Shown piece after piece: positions 37,536-46,284 of a stretch of DNA of 64,000 nucleotides. The stretch is from Bacteroides sp. 214 (lineage in GTDB: Bacteria; Bacteroidota; Bacteroidia; Bacteroidales; Bacteroidaceae): the NCBI RefSeq assembly GCF_010501015.1, contig NZ_QVML01000008.1:21841-85840 (forward strand), written 5' to 3'. Position 1 is the first letter of the stretch, and each line of letters opens with the position of its first letter. The position numbers and the translations under genes are program-made. The notes below the pieces were generated by a model. The model saw only the letters and a list, made by a program, of their open reading frames with translations. It ran no database searches and was not told the origin of the DNA.

Positions 37536-40500
37536 ATGGAACTAAAAAAAATCGTCAAGAAGGCGACAGCGACTCTTTTCCTGAGTTTGTTTAGTCTTAT
37601 TGCTTTTGCTCAAAATCTGACGGTTACCGGTCTTGTAAAAGATGCATTCGGTGATCCTGTAATTGGGGCAAATGTAAGAGTAGAAGGAACAACAGTAGGT
37701 ACTATTACCGATATTAATGGTAATTATACCGTTCAGGCTCCTTCAAATGGCAAACTCCATTTTTCATTTATTGGGTATGTTTCTCAAACAATTTCTGTAA
37801 ATAACCAACAGGTTATCAATGTTATTCTTAAAGAAGACACTGAAGTGTTGGACGAAGTAGTAGTAATTGGTTATGGTACAGTAAGAAAGAAAGACCTTAC
37901 TGGTGCCGTAGCATCAGTTAGTGGCAAGGATTTGATTGCTAATCCGGTTACTGACGTAACACAGGCTCTTCAAGGACATCTTCCCGGAGTAAGCGTATTG
38001 TCGCAAGATGGTCGCCCTGGTGGAAATGTTTCTATTAAGGTACGTGGAGGAGGTTCTATTACTCAAAGTAATGAACCGATTTTTATCGTTGATGGTTTCC
38101 CTGTAAACAATATCTCGGAAATCCCTGCTGATCAAATAGAGAGTATCGATGTGTTGAAAGATGCCTCTTCTACTGCTATTTATGGTGCTCGCGGTGCTAA
38201 TGGTGTAATCCTTGTAACTACGAAAAGTGCAAAAGAAGAAAAAGTTTCTGTATCCTATAATGGCTATGTTCAATTTAAGTCTGCAGCCAGTGAACTGAAT
38301 GCAATGACAGACGCCCAGGACTATGTGTCGTGGACATGGGGATATGGTGGCTTGTTATCGGTTGCTAATGAAAAAGTAGGAGAAGACTTCTTTGGTTTAG
38401 GAAATCACGCAGATGCCGCAGCAAACTGGGAGAAATACGGGAAGATGAAAACGCATAACTATACCGATGATTTGCTTCGCTCTACTGTATCTCATTCTCA
38501 TAACCTTACAGTATCTGGTGGGTCGGAGAAAACGAAACTTGTTTTTGGTGTAAATTATATCAATGACGAAGGACTTCGTATTAATTCTGGCTATGATCGC
38601 TGGAATGCTTCATTGAAGGTTTCACAGGAAATAAGAAAGAACATGAAAATGGGTATTGATGTAAGATATACACAATATTCTGTGAACGGTAAAAATGACA
38701 TGGGCGAATTAGCAACTGCATACAGATATCGTCCGCTCGAACCACTGGGAGATGGTACCAGCTACGGTGCTTTTGGTAATGGTAGTGCTTATGTTGATGT
38801 TAATCAAAATGTTGTTGAGAAAGTTAAGGATCGTATTCAAGAATATCAATATAGAAATATCAGAGGACAATTCACATTTAACTGGGAAATCATTAAAGGA
38901 TTAACCTTAAATGAAGAATTGGGCTTGCGTAGCAATTTTGCTGACGAGAAATATTGGGAGAATGGCTATGCAGGTGCTGATAAATATGCTAAGCTAACAC
39001 AAAAGAATGGTTGGAGCATGCGTAATGCAGTGACTTTAAATTATCAGGTAAATGGCTTGGGCGATAATCATAGTCTAAATCTATTGGCTGGTCAGGAAGT
39101 TGTTCAATCAAATCAAGATCAAATGTGGATATATGGTGCAGGATATCCTGACTCATTTGGATTCAAAGAAGGTTTTGGTTTGATAACCGTGACTAACCCT
39201 GATAAAGGTAGAGATGAACGTGGAAATACAATAGGTACACCTTCAAGAACATTGTCGTGGTTTGGACGTGCCAACTATACATTGTTGGATCGTTATTTGT
39301 TTACAGCTACCTTCCGTGCTGATGGTTCTACTAAATTTGCACCTAACAATCGTTGGGGATATTTCCCTGCTGCTGCTGTAGCATGGCGTATATCCGATGA
39401 AGCTTTCATGGAAAACACCAAAGAGTGGTTAGATAACTTGAAATTAAGACTTTCTTATGGTCAGTCTGGAGCAGATAATATTGGATCTCACCTTTGGAAA
39501 GATACATGGTCATTGAGCTCTGCACAGGTAAGTGGTATTGTTGAAACTACCTACAAGCCGGGAACTTTGCTTCCTAATCCTGATTTGAAATGGGAAACAA
39601 CTGTATCTCGTAATATTGGTATTGATTTTGGATTCTTAAACCGGATAAACGGATCATTGGAAATCTATTATAACTCCAATAAAGACTTGTTGGTAAGAAC
39701 TCCTGTTGATGCAACTACCGGATATTCGTACCAGTTCCAAAATGTGGGCGAAACCTCAAATAAGGGTATTGAACTATCATTGAGCGCAGTCTTGGTGAAG
39801 AGCAAAGATTTCAATTTGAAGGCATCGTTGAACTATAACTACAATGTGAATAACATAGAAAACCTTGCAGAAGGACTTGTTACGGAATATGGTAATGGAG
39901 TATTTGGATCTACCATGAAGGTGCCTACTAATGAGTTCCAATTAATCGTGGGTCGCCCTGTTGGAACATTGTTTAGCCATGTAAATTTAGGTTATTATCA
40001 ATTGAGCGACTTTGATTATGCGAATGGTGTATATACTTTGAAATCGGGTGTAGCTGATTTCCCATTGGCTTTGAATACATACTATGGAAAAGATAAATTC
40101 AATGTTCCTGCCGGACAGAAGGCGTTCCCGGGAAGTTTGAAAGTTGCTACCGATGCAGACGGTAATGCTATTCTGAAGAAATTTGATATGGCTCCAAAGC
40201 ATACGGGAGGTTTCTCATTGAGTGGTAATTATAAGAGTATTGACTTTAGTGCTAACTTTGCATATCAAATTGGCGGACATATTTATAATGCACAAGCTAT
40301 GAACGACTTTTTTGGAAATAAAGAAACCAATTTGGGTGCAAATCACTATGCTTACTTTGCCGATTCTTACAGAACATGGGAAGTTGCCGGAGGCCAATTA
40401 ACCTATTATTCTGACCCAGAAAATCTAGCTCGTATAAATGCAAATGCAAAATATGCATTACCAACATTTGAATATGCAACTGTATTAGATAACTGGATTG

Positions 40501-40757
40501 AAGATGCCTCTTATCTACGTCTTAATACATTGACAGTGGGCTATACTTTCCCCAAAACATGGGTAAAAAAGGCTGCTATGCAAAACTTACGTGTTTACGC
40601 TACGGCCGGTAACTTATTCTGCTTAACAGGATATTCAGGTCTTGATCCGGAAGTTAACACAAATCCATCAAGAGGTGACTTCCCAACTCCTGGTATTGAT
40701 ATGAGTGCTTATCCACGCGCACGTACATTTACGTTTGGTCTTAATGTAACATTTTAA
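37536..40757 (+). CDS. SusC/RagA-type TonB-linked outer membrane transporter
   Basis: A 1073-residue outer membrane barrel. The signal peptide ends near AFAQ (about 26). A carboxypeptidase-D-like domain follows (about 28-105; GLVKDAFGDPVIGANVRVEG), then the TonB-box-like stretch EVLDEVVVIGYGTVRK (about 108-122), the plug (SIKVRGGGSITQSNEPIFIVDG, DVLKDASSTAIYGARGANGV), and the barrel, which ends with aromatic FGLNVTF. SusC-type proteins import glycans or peptides with the SusD lid encoded next. No glycoside hydrolase, peptidase or ECF-sigma/anti-sigma pair lies nearby, so the substrate cannot be told. The preceding hut operon makes a peptide or amino-acid substrate conceivable, but this is only a neighbourhood guess. 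Confidence 0.95.
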   Translation: MELKKIVKKATATLFLSLFSLIAFAQNLTVTGLVKDAFGDPVIGANVRVEGTTVGTITDINGNYTVQAPSNGKLHFSFIGYVSQTISVNNQQVINVILKEDTEVLDEVVVIGYGTVRKKDLTGAVASVSGKDLIANPVTDVTQALQGHLPGVSVLSQDGRPGGNVSIKVRGGGSITQSNEPIFIVDGFPVNNISEIPADQIESIDVLKDASSTAIYGARGANGVILVTTKSAKEEKVSVSYNGYVQFKSAASELNAMTDAQDYVSWTWGYGGLLSVANEKVGEDFFGLGNHADAAANWEKYGKMKTHNYTDDLLRSTVSHSHNLTVSGGSEKTKLVFGVNYINDEGLRINSGYDRWNASLKVSQEIRKNMKMGIDVRYTQYSVNGKNDMGELATAYRYRPLEPLGDGTSYGAFGNGSAYVDVNQNVVEKVKDRIQEYQYRNIRGQFTFNWEIIKGLTLNEELGLRSNFADEKYWENGYAGADKYAKLTQKNGWSMRNAVTLNYQVNGLGDNHSLNLLAGQEVVQSNQDQMWIYGAGYPDSFGFKEGFGLITVTNPDKGRDERGNTIGTPSRTLSWFGRANYTLLDRYLFTATFRADGSTKFAPNNRWGYFPAAAVAWRISDEAFMENTKEWLDNLKLRLSYGQSGADNIGSHLWKDTWSLSSAQVSGIVETTYKPGTLLPNPDLKWETTVSRNIGIDFGFLNRINGSLEIYYNSNKDLLVRTPVDATTGYSYQFQNVGETSNKGIELSLSAVLVKSKDFNLKASLNYNYNVNNIENLAEGLVTEYGNGVFGSTMKVPTNEFQLIVGRPVGTLFSHVNLGYYQLSDFDYANGVYTLKSGVADFPLALNTYYGKDKFNVPAGQKAFPGSLKVATDADGNAILKKFDMAPKHTGGFSLSGNYKSIDFSANFAYQIGGHIYNAQAMNDFFGNKETNLGANHYAYFADSYRTWEVAGGQLTYYSDPENLARINANAKYALPTFEYATVLDNWIEDASYLRLNTLTVGYTFPKTWVKKAAMQNLRVYATAGNLFCLTGYSGLDPEVNTNPSRGDFPTPGIDMSAYPRARTFTFGLNVTF

Positions 40758-40778
40758 TTGATTCTTAAAAATACTAAT

Positions 40779-43052
40779 ATGAAAAAGAAATTAATATATT
40801 CGTTATTGGCTGCTTGTATGATGTTTACAGGCACGTCTTGTCGCGATTTTCTCGAAGTGTCTTCTCCTTCGGTTGTTGATGCGGGTTTCGTTTATTCAGA
40901 ATTAACCAATGCGGAGACCGCAATGGTTGGTCTGCGTGAACAATGGCGTTCGTGTACAGCAAGCCATACTTTTGCTAATGGTGCTTTTTATGCGCTGGAT
41001 GGTCCTGGATCAGACTTGGAAAGACATCCGGAACCAACAACATCACAGATAGAAAGACACTTGCCGGAAGGTTTTTGGAAGAATGGTACTGCAACTTCAG
41101 CAAGTACTCCCTCTATTGATTTTAATACATATAAAAATGTATATACAGCTCTTTATTCTGTAATTGCTTTGGCAAACAATGCGATTACTGCTATAGAAAA
41201 TCGTGCTGACTACAATGAAATGGTTGCATCTAAAACACAATCCATGTGGGGATTCTATTATGGACAAGCTGTAGCTCTACGTGCCGCTTCGTATCATGAC
41301 CTTATCCGTTATTATGGTGATGTTCCTTATTTGACTTATGGTGGTGCCAACTTTGAAAGTCTGACACCTCGCGATGTGATATATGAAGGTGAAATTGAAA
41401 AATTGAAGCTGGTTGAACCGTTGATGTATCGTCCGGGCGATAAAGATGAGAATGGTGCTGTTGTAGGAAAAGGAGTTCCTACCCGTACTTTTGTTCAAGG
41501 ATTAATTGGTAGAATGTGTGTATTCGCAGGTGGTTATTCTACTCGCCGTAATGATATCGCCTATACGGACTCAGAAGGAAATGCGCTTTCGTTCGATAAA
41601 ATAGGCTCTGATAATAATAATGCATTTTATGGACGCAGAACAGATTATCGTAAATTCTTTGAAACTGCTAAAACATATTTGGATGCTGCTGTAGCCACTC
41701 CAGGAAGTTCTGTGAAATTCCATATCACAGACCCACGTTTAGCAGAATCAACAGGCCGTGCGTTTGGTAATCCTTACCAATACTTCTTCCAACAGATGAT
41801 AAACAATGCCCCTACAGAAGCATATGCCGACGAATCAATTTATGAAATTCCGATGACAAGAGGTTCGTCTAACGAACGTCCTTATTCTTCGGGTCGTGTA
41901 TCCAGTGGAGGTAATAATGACCACCCAACCAAAAACTACGGACAGGTTCGTATGCAACCGGTTTATTACTACGACTGGTTTGATAATAATGACATGCGTC
42001 GTGACGTAACAATTACCGCTACCGGAAGCACAGGTAAAGGTGAAGAGAAACTGATTCCTTGGGGGCAAGGTAACGTAGCTAACGCAGGTGGCTTGTGCTT
42101 GAATAAATGGGATGATAACCGTGACCCGGCTCCTCATATTATTAAAGCTCGTCAATCGGGCATCAATGGACCATTCATGCGTATCTCTGACATTATGTTG
42201 TTGGATGCGGAAGTTAACGCCGTGTTAGGAAATGACGGAGTTGCTAAAAGCTTACTAAAACAAGTACGTGAACGTGCATTTGCAACTGCAGCATTAGCAA
42301 AAACAGATGAGTTTATCACAAAGAGTGGTAGCTTGTATAATGCAATCATTAAAGAACGTTCTTTCGAGTTTGGTGGCGAAGGCGATCGTCGTTATACGTT
42401 GATTCGTACCGGACTGGTTGCAGAGGCAATCCCTGCAGCTCGTGCTGCAAACGTTGCTATGATTGAGGGACTGAAAGCAAATGGTACGTATACTTTCCCA
42501 AATACAGGAAATACAGTTTCTAAGTATATCTGGACAGCTTTGGGTGACCTTAAGAGTAGTAAAGGCTATCGTTTGACTACTCAATGTACAAATGCGGATG
42601 ACCCATTCTTATTCCCCGGATGGAGAGGACAACATGATAGTTGGGAAAGTACTGGTGGCAATGCATTAGGTGCTAATGCAAAAGAGGGAAAAACAAATCT
42701 TGCTATCAGAGGTTTATTCCAACCCCATACTCCAAATACGGTTGAAATAACATATGCTGACGGAAATAAGGAAACTAAAACAGGTCTTACTCTGAAAGAA
42801 ATGATGGATTTAATGGATGAAGGCAAAGCGAAGTCTATTGTTGACAAAGACGATGCGTTGAATTTGGCTTTAACCAACTTTGCAGTAGATATATTGAAGT
42901 CCACAGTAGCTACTGACTATACAACCACTTTCTTTGAAGGCTATGATGGTACGAAAGCACCTATCTATTTCTATCCTATCAATTACAATACTTTGTATTC
43001 TTCAAAAGGTATGATTACCAATGGTTATGGATTCTTACAAATAGTTCCATAA
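40779..43052 (+). CDS. SusD/RagB-type surface lipoprotein
   Basis: A 757-residue lipoprotein partner of the preceding transporter. The lipobox is seen in MMFTGTSCRDFLEV, so C21 is probably lipidated. The N-terminal SusD-like TPR helices include NVYTALYSVIALANNAITAI and RAASYHDLIRYYGDVPYL, and the C-terminal RagB part includes ISDIMLLDAEVNAVLG and IIKERSFEFGGEGDRRYTLIR. At 757 residues it is longer than most SusD proteins (about 500-650); the extra length is mainly near the C-terminus after 570. The ATG at 40779 is chosen because the frame from 40758 adds residues before the signal peptide. A strong terminator follows. Confidence 0.93.
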   Translation: MKKKLIYSLLAACMMFTGTSCRDFLEVSSPSVVDAGFVYSELTNAETAMVGLREQWRSCTASHTFANGAFYALDGPGSDLERHPEPTTSQIERHLPEGFWKNGTATSASTPSIDFNTYKNVYTALYSVIALANNAITAIENRADYNEMVASKTQSMWGFYYGQAVALRAASYHDLIRYYGDVPYLTYGGANFESLTPRDVIYEGEIEKLKLVEPLMYRPGDKDENGAVVGKGVPTRTFVQGLIGRMCVFAGGYSTRRNDIAYTDSEGNALSFDKIGSDNNNAFYGRRTDYRKFFETAKTYLDAAVATPGSSVKFHITDPRLAESTGRAFGNPYQYFFQQMINNAPTEAYADESIYEIPMTRGSSNERPYSSGRVSSGGNNDHPTKNYGQVRMQPVYYYDWFDNNDMRRDVTITATGSTGKGEEKLIPWGQGNVANAGGLCLNKWDDNRDPAPHIIKARQSGINGPFMRISDIMLLDAEVNAVLGNDGVAKSLLKQVRERAFATAALAKTDEFITKSGSLYNAIIKERSFEFGGEGDRRYTLIRTGLVAEAIPAARAANVAMIEGLKANGTYTFPNTGNTVSKYIWTALGDLKSSKGYRLTTQCTNADDPFLFPGWRGQHDSWESTGGNALGANAKEGKTNLAIRGLFQPHTPNTVEITYADGNKETKTGLTLKEMMDLMDEGKAKSIVDKDDALNLALTNFAVDILKSTVATDYTTTFFEGYDGTKAPIYFYPINYNTLYSSKGMITNGYGFLQIVP

Positions 43053-43073
43053 TCGTTATTGATAATTAATGAG

Positions 43074-43121
43074 AAGAGGACGTGTCAATTCTTTATATTT
43101 GATACGTCCTCTTTCTTTTTT
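43074..43121 (+). terminator. Terminator of the SusC/SusD pair
   Basis: Stem AAGAGGACGTGTCAA (43074-43088) with TTGATACGTCCTCTT (43099-43113), one G-T pair, followed by a T-rich run. It lies 21 bases after the susD stop. Confidence 0.9.
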
Positions 43122-43133
43122 ATAAAAAAACAA

Positions 43134-43141
43134 TATCTTTG
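43134..43141 (+). promoter_or_regulatory. -7 box for the lipoprotein/beta-barrel pair
   Basis: TATCTTTG matches TAnnTTTG and lies 48 bases before the ATG at 43190. The upstream half is T-rich and holds no clear TTG. Confidence 0.5.
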
Positions 43142-43189
43142 TGGAGTTAGAAAGAAACTCAAACAAATTATCACTAAAAACTAGTTACA

Positions 43190-43762
43190 ATGAAACTAAA
43201 AAACCTACCAACGCTACTTGTGCCACTATCTGTGTGCAAGAGCAAAATCTCGTTTTTTATTACGTTACTTTCCTTGTTAATGACTGCTTGCTCGGGCAGT
43301 GATGACGGTTGGGATGATCCTGTTATTCCGCTAACCCTGAAGGGTATCGAAGCTGTAAACATCGACAATGCAGGGGAGTTTCCTCTTGTAGCCAGCTCGC
43401 CCATAAAAAAAGAAGCCTACATGCTTGGGGTAAAGTGGGTAACCAGCAATGTGCCCGACGATGATGACGACAAGTTTATTACAGATCCCATTCAGCAGGG
43501 TGAACAAACTTACAACGTAATTGCCAGCGATTACTCAAAAGCAATTAAATGCAATACGCAGTTTAATGCTGATATTCCGGCAGGGAAGTATGTCTCCAAA
43601 TTCTTCAAAGAAGTAGCACGAGAGTATCTGCCGGCAGATGTAAACGAGGGCTTTGCACTACTTGTAGCACCCGACCCTGGTATACATTCATTTACCATTG
43701 AATATTACCTGGACGAAGAGCTTAAATTTAGCTACGAAACATCATTAATCGAATTCTTCTGA
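43190..43762 (+). CDS. Lipoprotein of unknown function
   Basis: A 190-residue protein with a signal sequence and a lipobox-like LLMTACSGSDDGWDD, so it is probably a lipoprotein with the acidic residues after the cysteine that often mark surface export in Bacteroidota. The mature part is beta-rich (KKEAYMLGVKWVTSNV; HSFTIEYYLDEELKFSYET) with no catalytic motif. It looks like an uncharacterised Bacteroidales lipoprotein family; I do not assign a DUF number. It has its own -7 box and lies 4 bases before a beta-barrel gene, so the two are probably one unit. Confidence 0.75.
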   Translation: MKLKNLPTLLVPLSVCKSKISFFITLLSLLMTACSGSDDGWDDPVIPLTLKGIEAVNIDNAGEFPLVASSPIKKEAYMLGVKWVTSNVPDDDDDKFITDPIQQGEQTYNVIASDYSKAIKCNTQFNADIPAGKYVSKFFKEVAREYLPADVNEGFALLVAPDPGIHSFTIEYYLDEELKFSYETSLIEFF

Positions 43763-43766
43763 TATT

Positions 43767-44549
43767 ATGAATAAGACTATACTATGTATAACAATAGCCA
43801 TGATGGCGATTCAATCGCTTTCGGCTCAGGTAGAAAACAGACACGCTAAAGGTGCTTGGATTGACCTCCAAATAGGACAACACATTGGATTCAACAATTG
43901 GATTAGCGTTGATAACCTCAGTGAAGCACTGCCATCGGCATCTATAACCGAACTCAGAGCGGTAGCCAATATCTATCTTTCCAATCCCCAGTTTGGGATG
44001 TATATTGATGCAGGTGTTGGCATTATGCCCGGTGCCAGTATGAAGTCGTTTGATATCAATCGTATGCCCATGCCCAATAGTGGGACACAGTATTATCTGC
44101 GCGAAATAATTTCGGAGTCGGGCAGAAGCAGTACGTCAGCTAATTTCAAGATAGGAGCAGGGCTCTTTGCTGATTTTCGGGCAAACGAGAAATTAGATGT
44201 TTCGCCCTATTTGGGAGTGGGTGGAATAGTAATGCCCGATAGGTCTTATGAAGTAAGGCTAAAAGAACAAGGCTCGAATATGGAGTATCGCTCAACATAC
44301 GAATGGTCTCGAAACCCAACCTCAGATGGTGTAATGCTAGGCTATCTTACGCTTCGTCTGAATTTCAGATACAAGATATGGCCAAAATCATCCCTTTTGT
44401 TAGGGCTGGAATATTCTTATTTCTTTGACACACTCAACTTCTATAGTTCACATACCAATGTGTTCAACGGAAATATTCAGCGAAGAACCGAAACCAAAGG
44501 AGATAATATGAGTATGCTTGGCATAACTGTTGGCGTCTCTTTCAGATAG
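43767..44549 (+). CDS. Outer membrane beta-barrel protein
   Basis: A 260-residue protein with a signal peptide (ITIAMMAIQSLSAQ) and alternating hydrophobic strands ending in GITVGVSFR, with a terminal aromatic-Arg rather than a final F. Repeated strands such as NFKIGAGLFADFRANEKLDVSPYLGVGG indicate a small barrel of perhaps 8-10 strands. The function is unknown; it may form a pair with the preceding lipoprotein. The terminator at 44606-44645 ends this unit. Confidence 0.75.
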   Translation: MNKTILCITIAMMAIQSLSAQVENRHAKGAWIDLQIGQHIGFNNWISVDNLSEALPSASITELRAVANIYLSNPQFGMYIDAGVGIMPGASMKSFDINRMPMPNSGTQYYLREIISESGRSSTSANFKIGAGLFADFRANEKLDVSPYLGVGGIVMPDRSYEVRLKEQGSNMEYRSTYEWSRNPTSDGVMLGYLTLRLNFRYKIWPKSSLLLGLEYSYFFDTLNFYSSHTNVFNGNIQRRTETKGDNMSMLGITVGVSFR

Positions 44550-44605
44550 CAATCCCTAAAAAAACAAAAAATACTTATTCTTTCCGTTATAGAATGGTAA
44601 CAAAG

Positions 44606-44645
44606 ACAAGCCTATCTTTTATCTTTGTGAGGCAGGCTTGTTTTT
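44606..44645 (+). terminator. Terminator of the lipoprotein/beta-barrel unit
   Basis: Perfect 8-bp stem ACAAGCCT (44606-44613) with AGGCTTGT (44634-44641), a 20-base loop, then five T. The loop contains a promoter box (44620-44627). Confidence 0.65.
44620..44627 (+). promoter_or_regulatory. -7 box of fucO, inside a terminator loop
   Basis: TATCTTTG matches TAnnTTTG. It lies in the loop of the upstream terminator hairpin and gives a transcript start near 44634, 57 bases before the fucO ATG. Confidence 0.55.
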
Positions 44646-44690
44646 GCTGTCTGCTCACTATAATTCAAAACATTAACTCAAAGTAAAATT

Positions 44691-45845
44691 ATGATTAACA
44701 GGTTCGTCCTCAACGAAGTATCTTACTTCGGTCCCGGTGCTCGCGAAGTACTTCCGCAAGAAATTGCACGCTTAGGTTTAAAGAAAGCATTTGTTGCAAC
44801 AGATAAAGATCTTATCAAATTTGGTGTAGCAGGCAAGGTGTTGGAAGTATTGGACAAAGCGCAAATACCTTACGAAATATTCAGTGATATAAAACCCAAT
44901 CCTACCGTAACAAATGTAAACGCAGGCGTGGCTGCATACGCCAAATCGGGTGCCGACTTTATTCTTGCTTTGGGTGGAGGTTCCTCTATTGATACAGCAA
45001 AGGCTATTGGTATTATCACCAATAACCCCGAATTTAGCGATGTTGTTTCGTTGGAAGGTGTAGCTCCTACAAAGAAAAAATCAGTGCCTATTATTGCATT
45101 GCCCACTACGGCTGGTACTGCTGCCGAAGTAACGATTAACTATGTAATTACCGACGAAGTTAATCAGAAGAAAATGGTTTGTGTAGATCCTAACGATATC
45201 CCAGCAATTGCTATTGTGGATGCTGAATTGATGTATACATTGCCCAAAAGCCTTACTGCAGCTACCGGCCTGGATGCATTGACCCATGCTATTGAGGGAC
45301 TTATTACTAAAGGCGCTTGGGAGATGAGCGATATGTTCGAGATTAAGGCTATTGAAATGATTGCCCGCTATCTGGAAACAGCTACCAACGAACCCAATAA
45401 TGCTGAAGCACGCAACGGAATGGCTGTGGCTCAGTACATTGCTGGTATGGCATTCTCTAACGTTGGTTTGGGTGTGGTACATGGTATGGCTCATCCATTG
45501 GGAGCAATCTTTGACATCCCTCACGGTGTTGCCAATGCTTTACTGTTGCCTACCATCATGGAATTTAATGCACCTGCAGCACTCGATAAGTACGAACAAA
45601 TAGCTAAAGCTATGAATGTTTATACACCAGGCATGAGTAAAGAAGCTGCTGCCGATGCTGCTGTTACTGCTGTTAAGGAACTGTCTATCCGTTTGGGAAT
45701 TCCACAACACTTGTCGGAATTGGGCATAAAGGAAGGCGACTTGGATAAACTTGCTACTGCCGCTGCTGCTGATGTTTGCACTCCAGGCAATCCGCGCGAA
45801 GTATCCAAAGAAATTATACTGGAACTCTACAAAAAAGTGTTATAA
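44691..45845 (+). CDS. fucO: Lactaldehyde reductase (iron-dependent group III alcohol dehydrogenase)
   Basis: A 384-residue enzyme strongly similar to E. coli FucO over its whole length, for example NEVSYFGPGAREVL at the start, ALPTTAGTAAEVTINYVITD, and DVCTPGNPREVSKEIILELY at the end. The NAD-binding glycines are in ALGGGSSIDTAKAIG; iron ligands fall in GLDALTHAIEG and VVHGMAHPLGAIFDIPHG. It reduces lactaldehyde from fucose or rhamnose breakdown to 1,2-propanediol, using NADH. No other fucose or rhamnose gene is present in the window. It is monocistronic, with a terminator just downstream. Confidence 0.92.
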   Translation: MINRFVLNEVSYFGPGAREVLPQEIARLGLKKAFVATDKDLIKFGVAGKVLEVLDKAQIPYEIFSDIKPNPTVTNVNAGVAAYAKSGADFILALGGGSSIDTAKAIGIITNNPEFSDVVSLEGVAPTKKKSVPIIALPTTAGTAAEVTINYVITDEVNQKKMVCVDPNDIPAIAIVDAELMYTLPKSLTAATGLDALTHAIEGLITKGAWEMSDMFEIKAIEMIARYLETATNEPNNAEARNGMAVAQYIAGMAFSNVGLGVVHGMAHPLGAIFDIPHGVANALLLPTIMEFNAPAALDKYEQIAKAMNVYTPGMSKEAAADAAVTAVKELSIRLGIPQHLSELGIKEGDLDKLATAAAADVCTPGNPREVSKEIILELYKKVL

Positions 45846-45872
45846 GCATTTAGACTTTTATCAAATACATAA

Positions 45873-45912
45873 ATGAGGCTGTCTCACAATTAGTGAGATG
45901 GCCTCTTTTTTT
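45873..45912 (+). terminator. Terminator of fucO
   Basis: GAGGC...GTCTCAC and GTGAGA...GGCCTC form an imperfect 13-bp stem around AATTA, followed by seven T. Confidence 0.85.
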
Positions 45913-45953
45913 AGTCAATTTTCAAAGCGTATCCTAACTTGTCAAGAGACTTT

Positions 45954-46037
45954 TTGCCAGTGCATTGGCAAAGTTGTGCCAACGCACTGGCACTACTGTG
46001 CATTAACGCTGGCACTGTCGTGCCAACACGTTGGCAC
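45954..46037. repeat. Four palindromic units with 22-bp period
   Basis: Four 18-bp units start at 45954, 45976, 45998 and 46020: TTGCCAGTGCATTGGCAA, GTGCCAACGCACTGGCAC, GTGCATTAACGCTGGCAC and GTGCCAACACGTTGGCAC. Units 1, 2 and 4 are near-palindromes; unit 3 keeps the outer GTGC/GCAC only. Four-base spacers separate them. The array lies between the fucO terminator and the promoter of the tetR efflux operon, about 150 bp upstream of that promoter. It could be a regulator-binding array or a fifth member of the 22-bp tandem repeats. Confidence 0.8.
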
Positions 46038-46186
46038 AACTTACGTGATGTATGTTAACGTTTTTAGTTGACTACTTTGACATATTTCAAAAAAAAACAG
46101 TTGTGTGTCTTGCCATTAACATTTGTTTTAACCTGATATGCGAAAGGATAATAATTATGAAAAAGCAAGCAATAGGCAGGAAACTT

Positions 46187-46218
46187 TTGCTCTTCATTTG
46201 GTTTTCTATATATCTTTG
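46187..46218 (+). promoter_or_regulatory. Promoter of the tetR-efflux operon
   Basis: TTG at 46187-46189, 21 bases, TATCTTTG at 46211-46218. The transcript would start near 46224 and have a leader of about 60 bases before the ATG at 46285. Confidence 0.6.
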
Positions 46219-46284
46219 TTGCAAATAAAACTCATGGAGTTTTTTAAGTTTTGTAAATAAGATGCTAATAAATGGTGATAAGTG

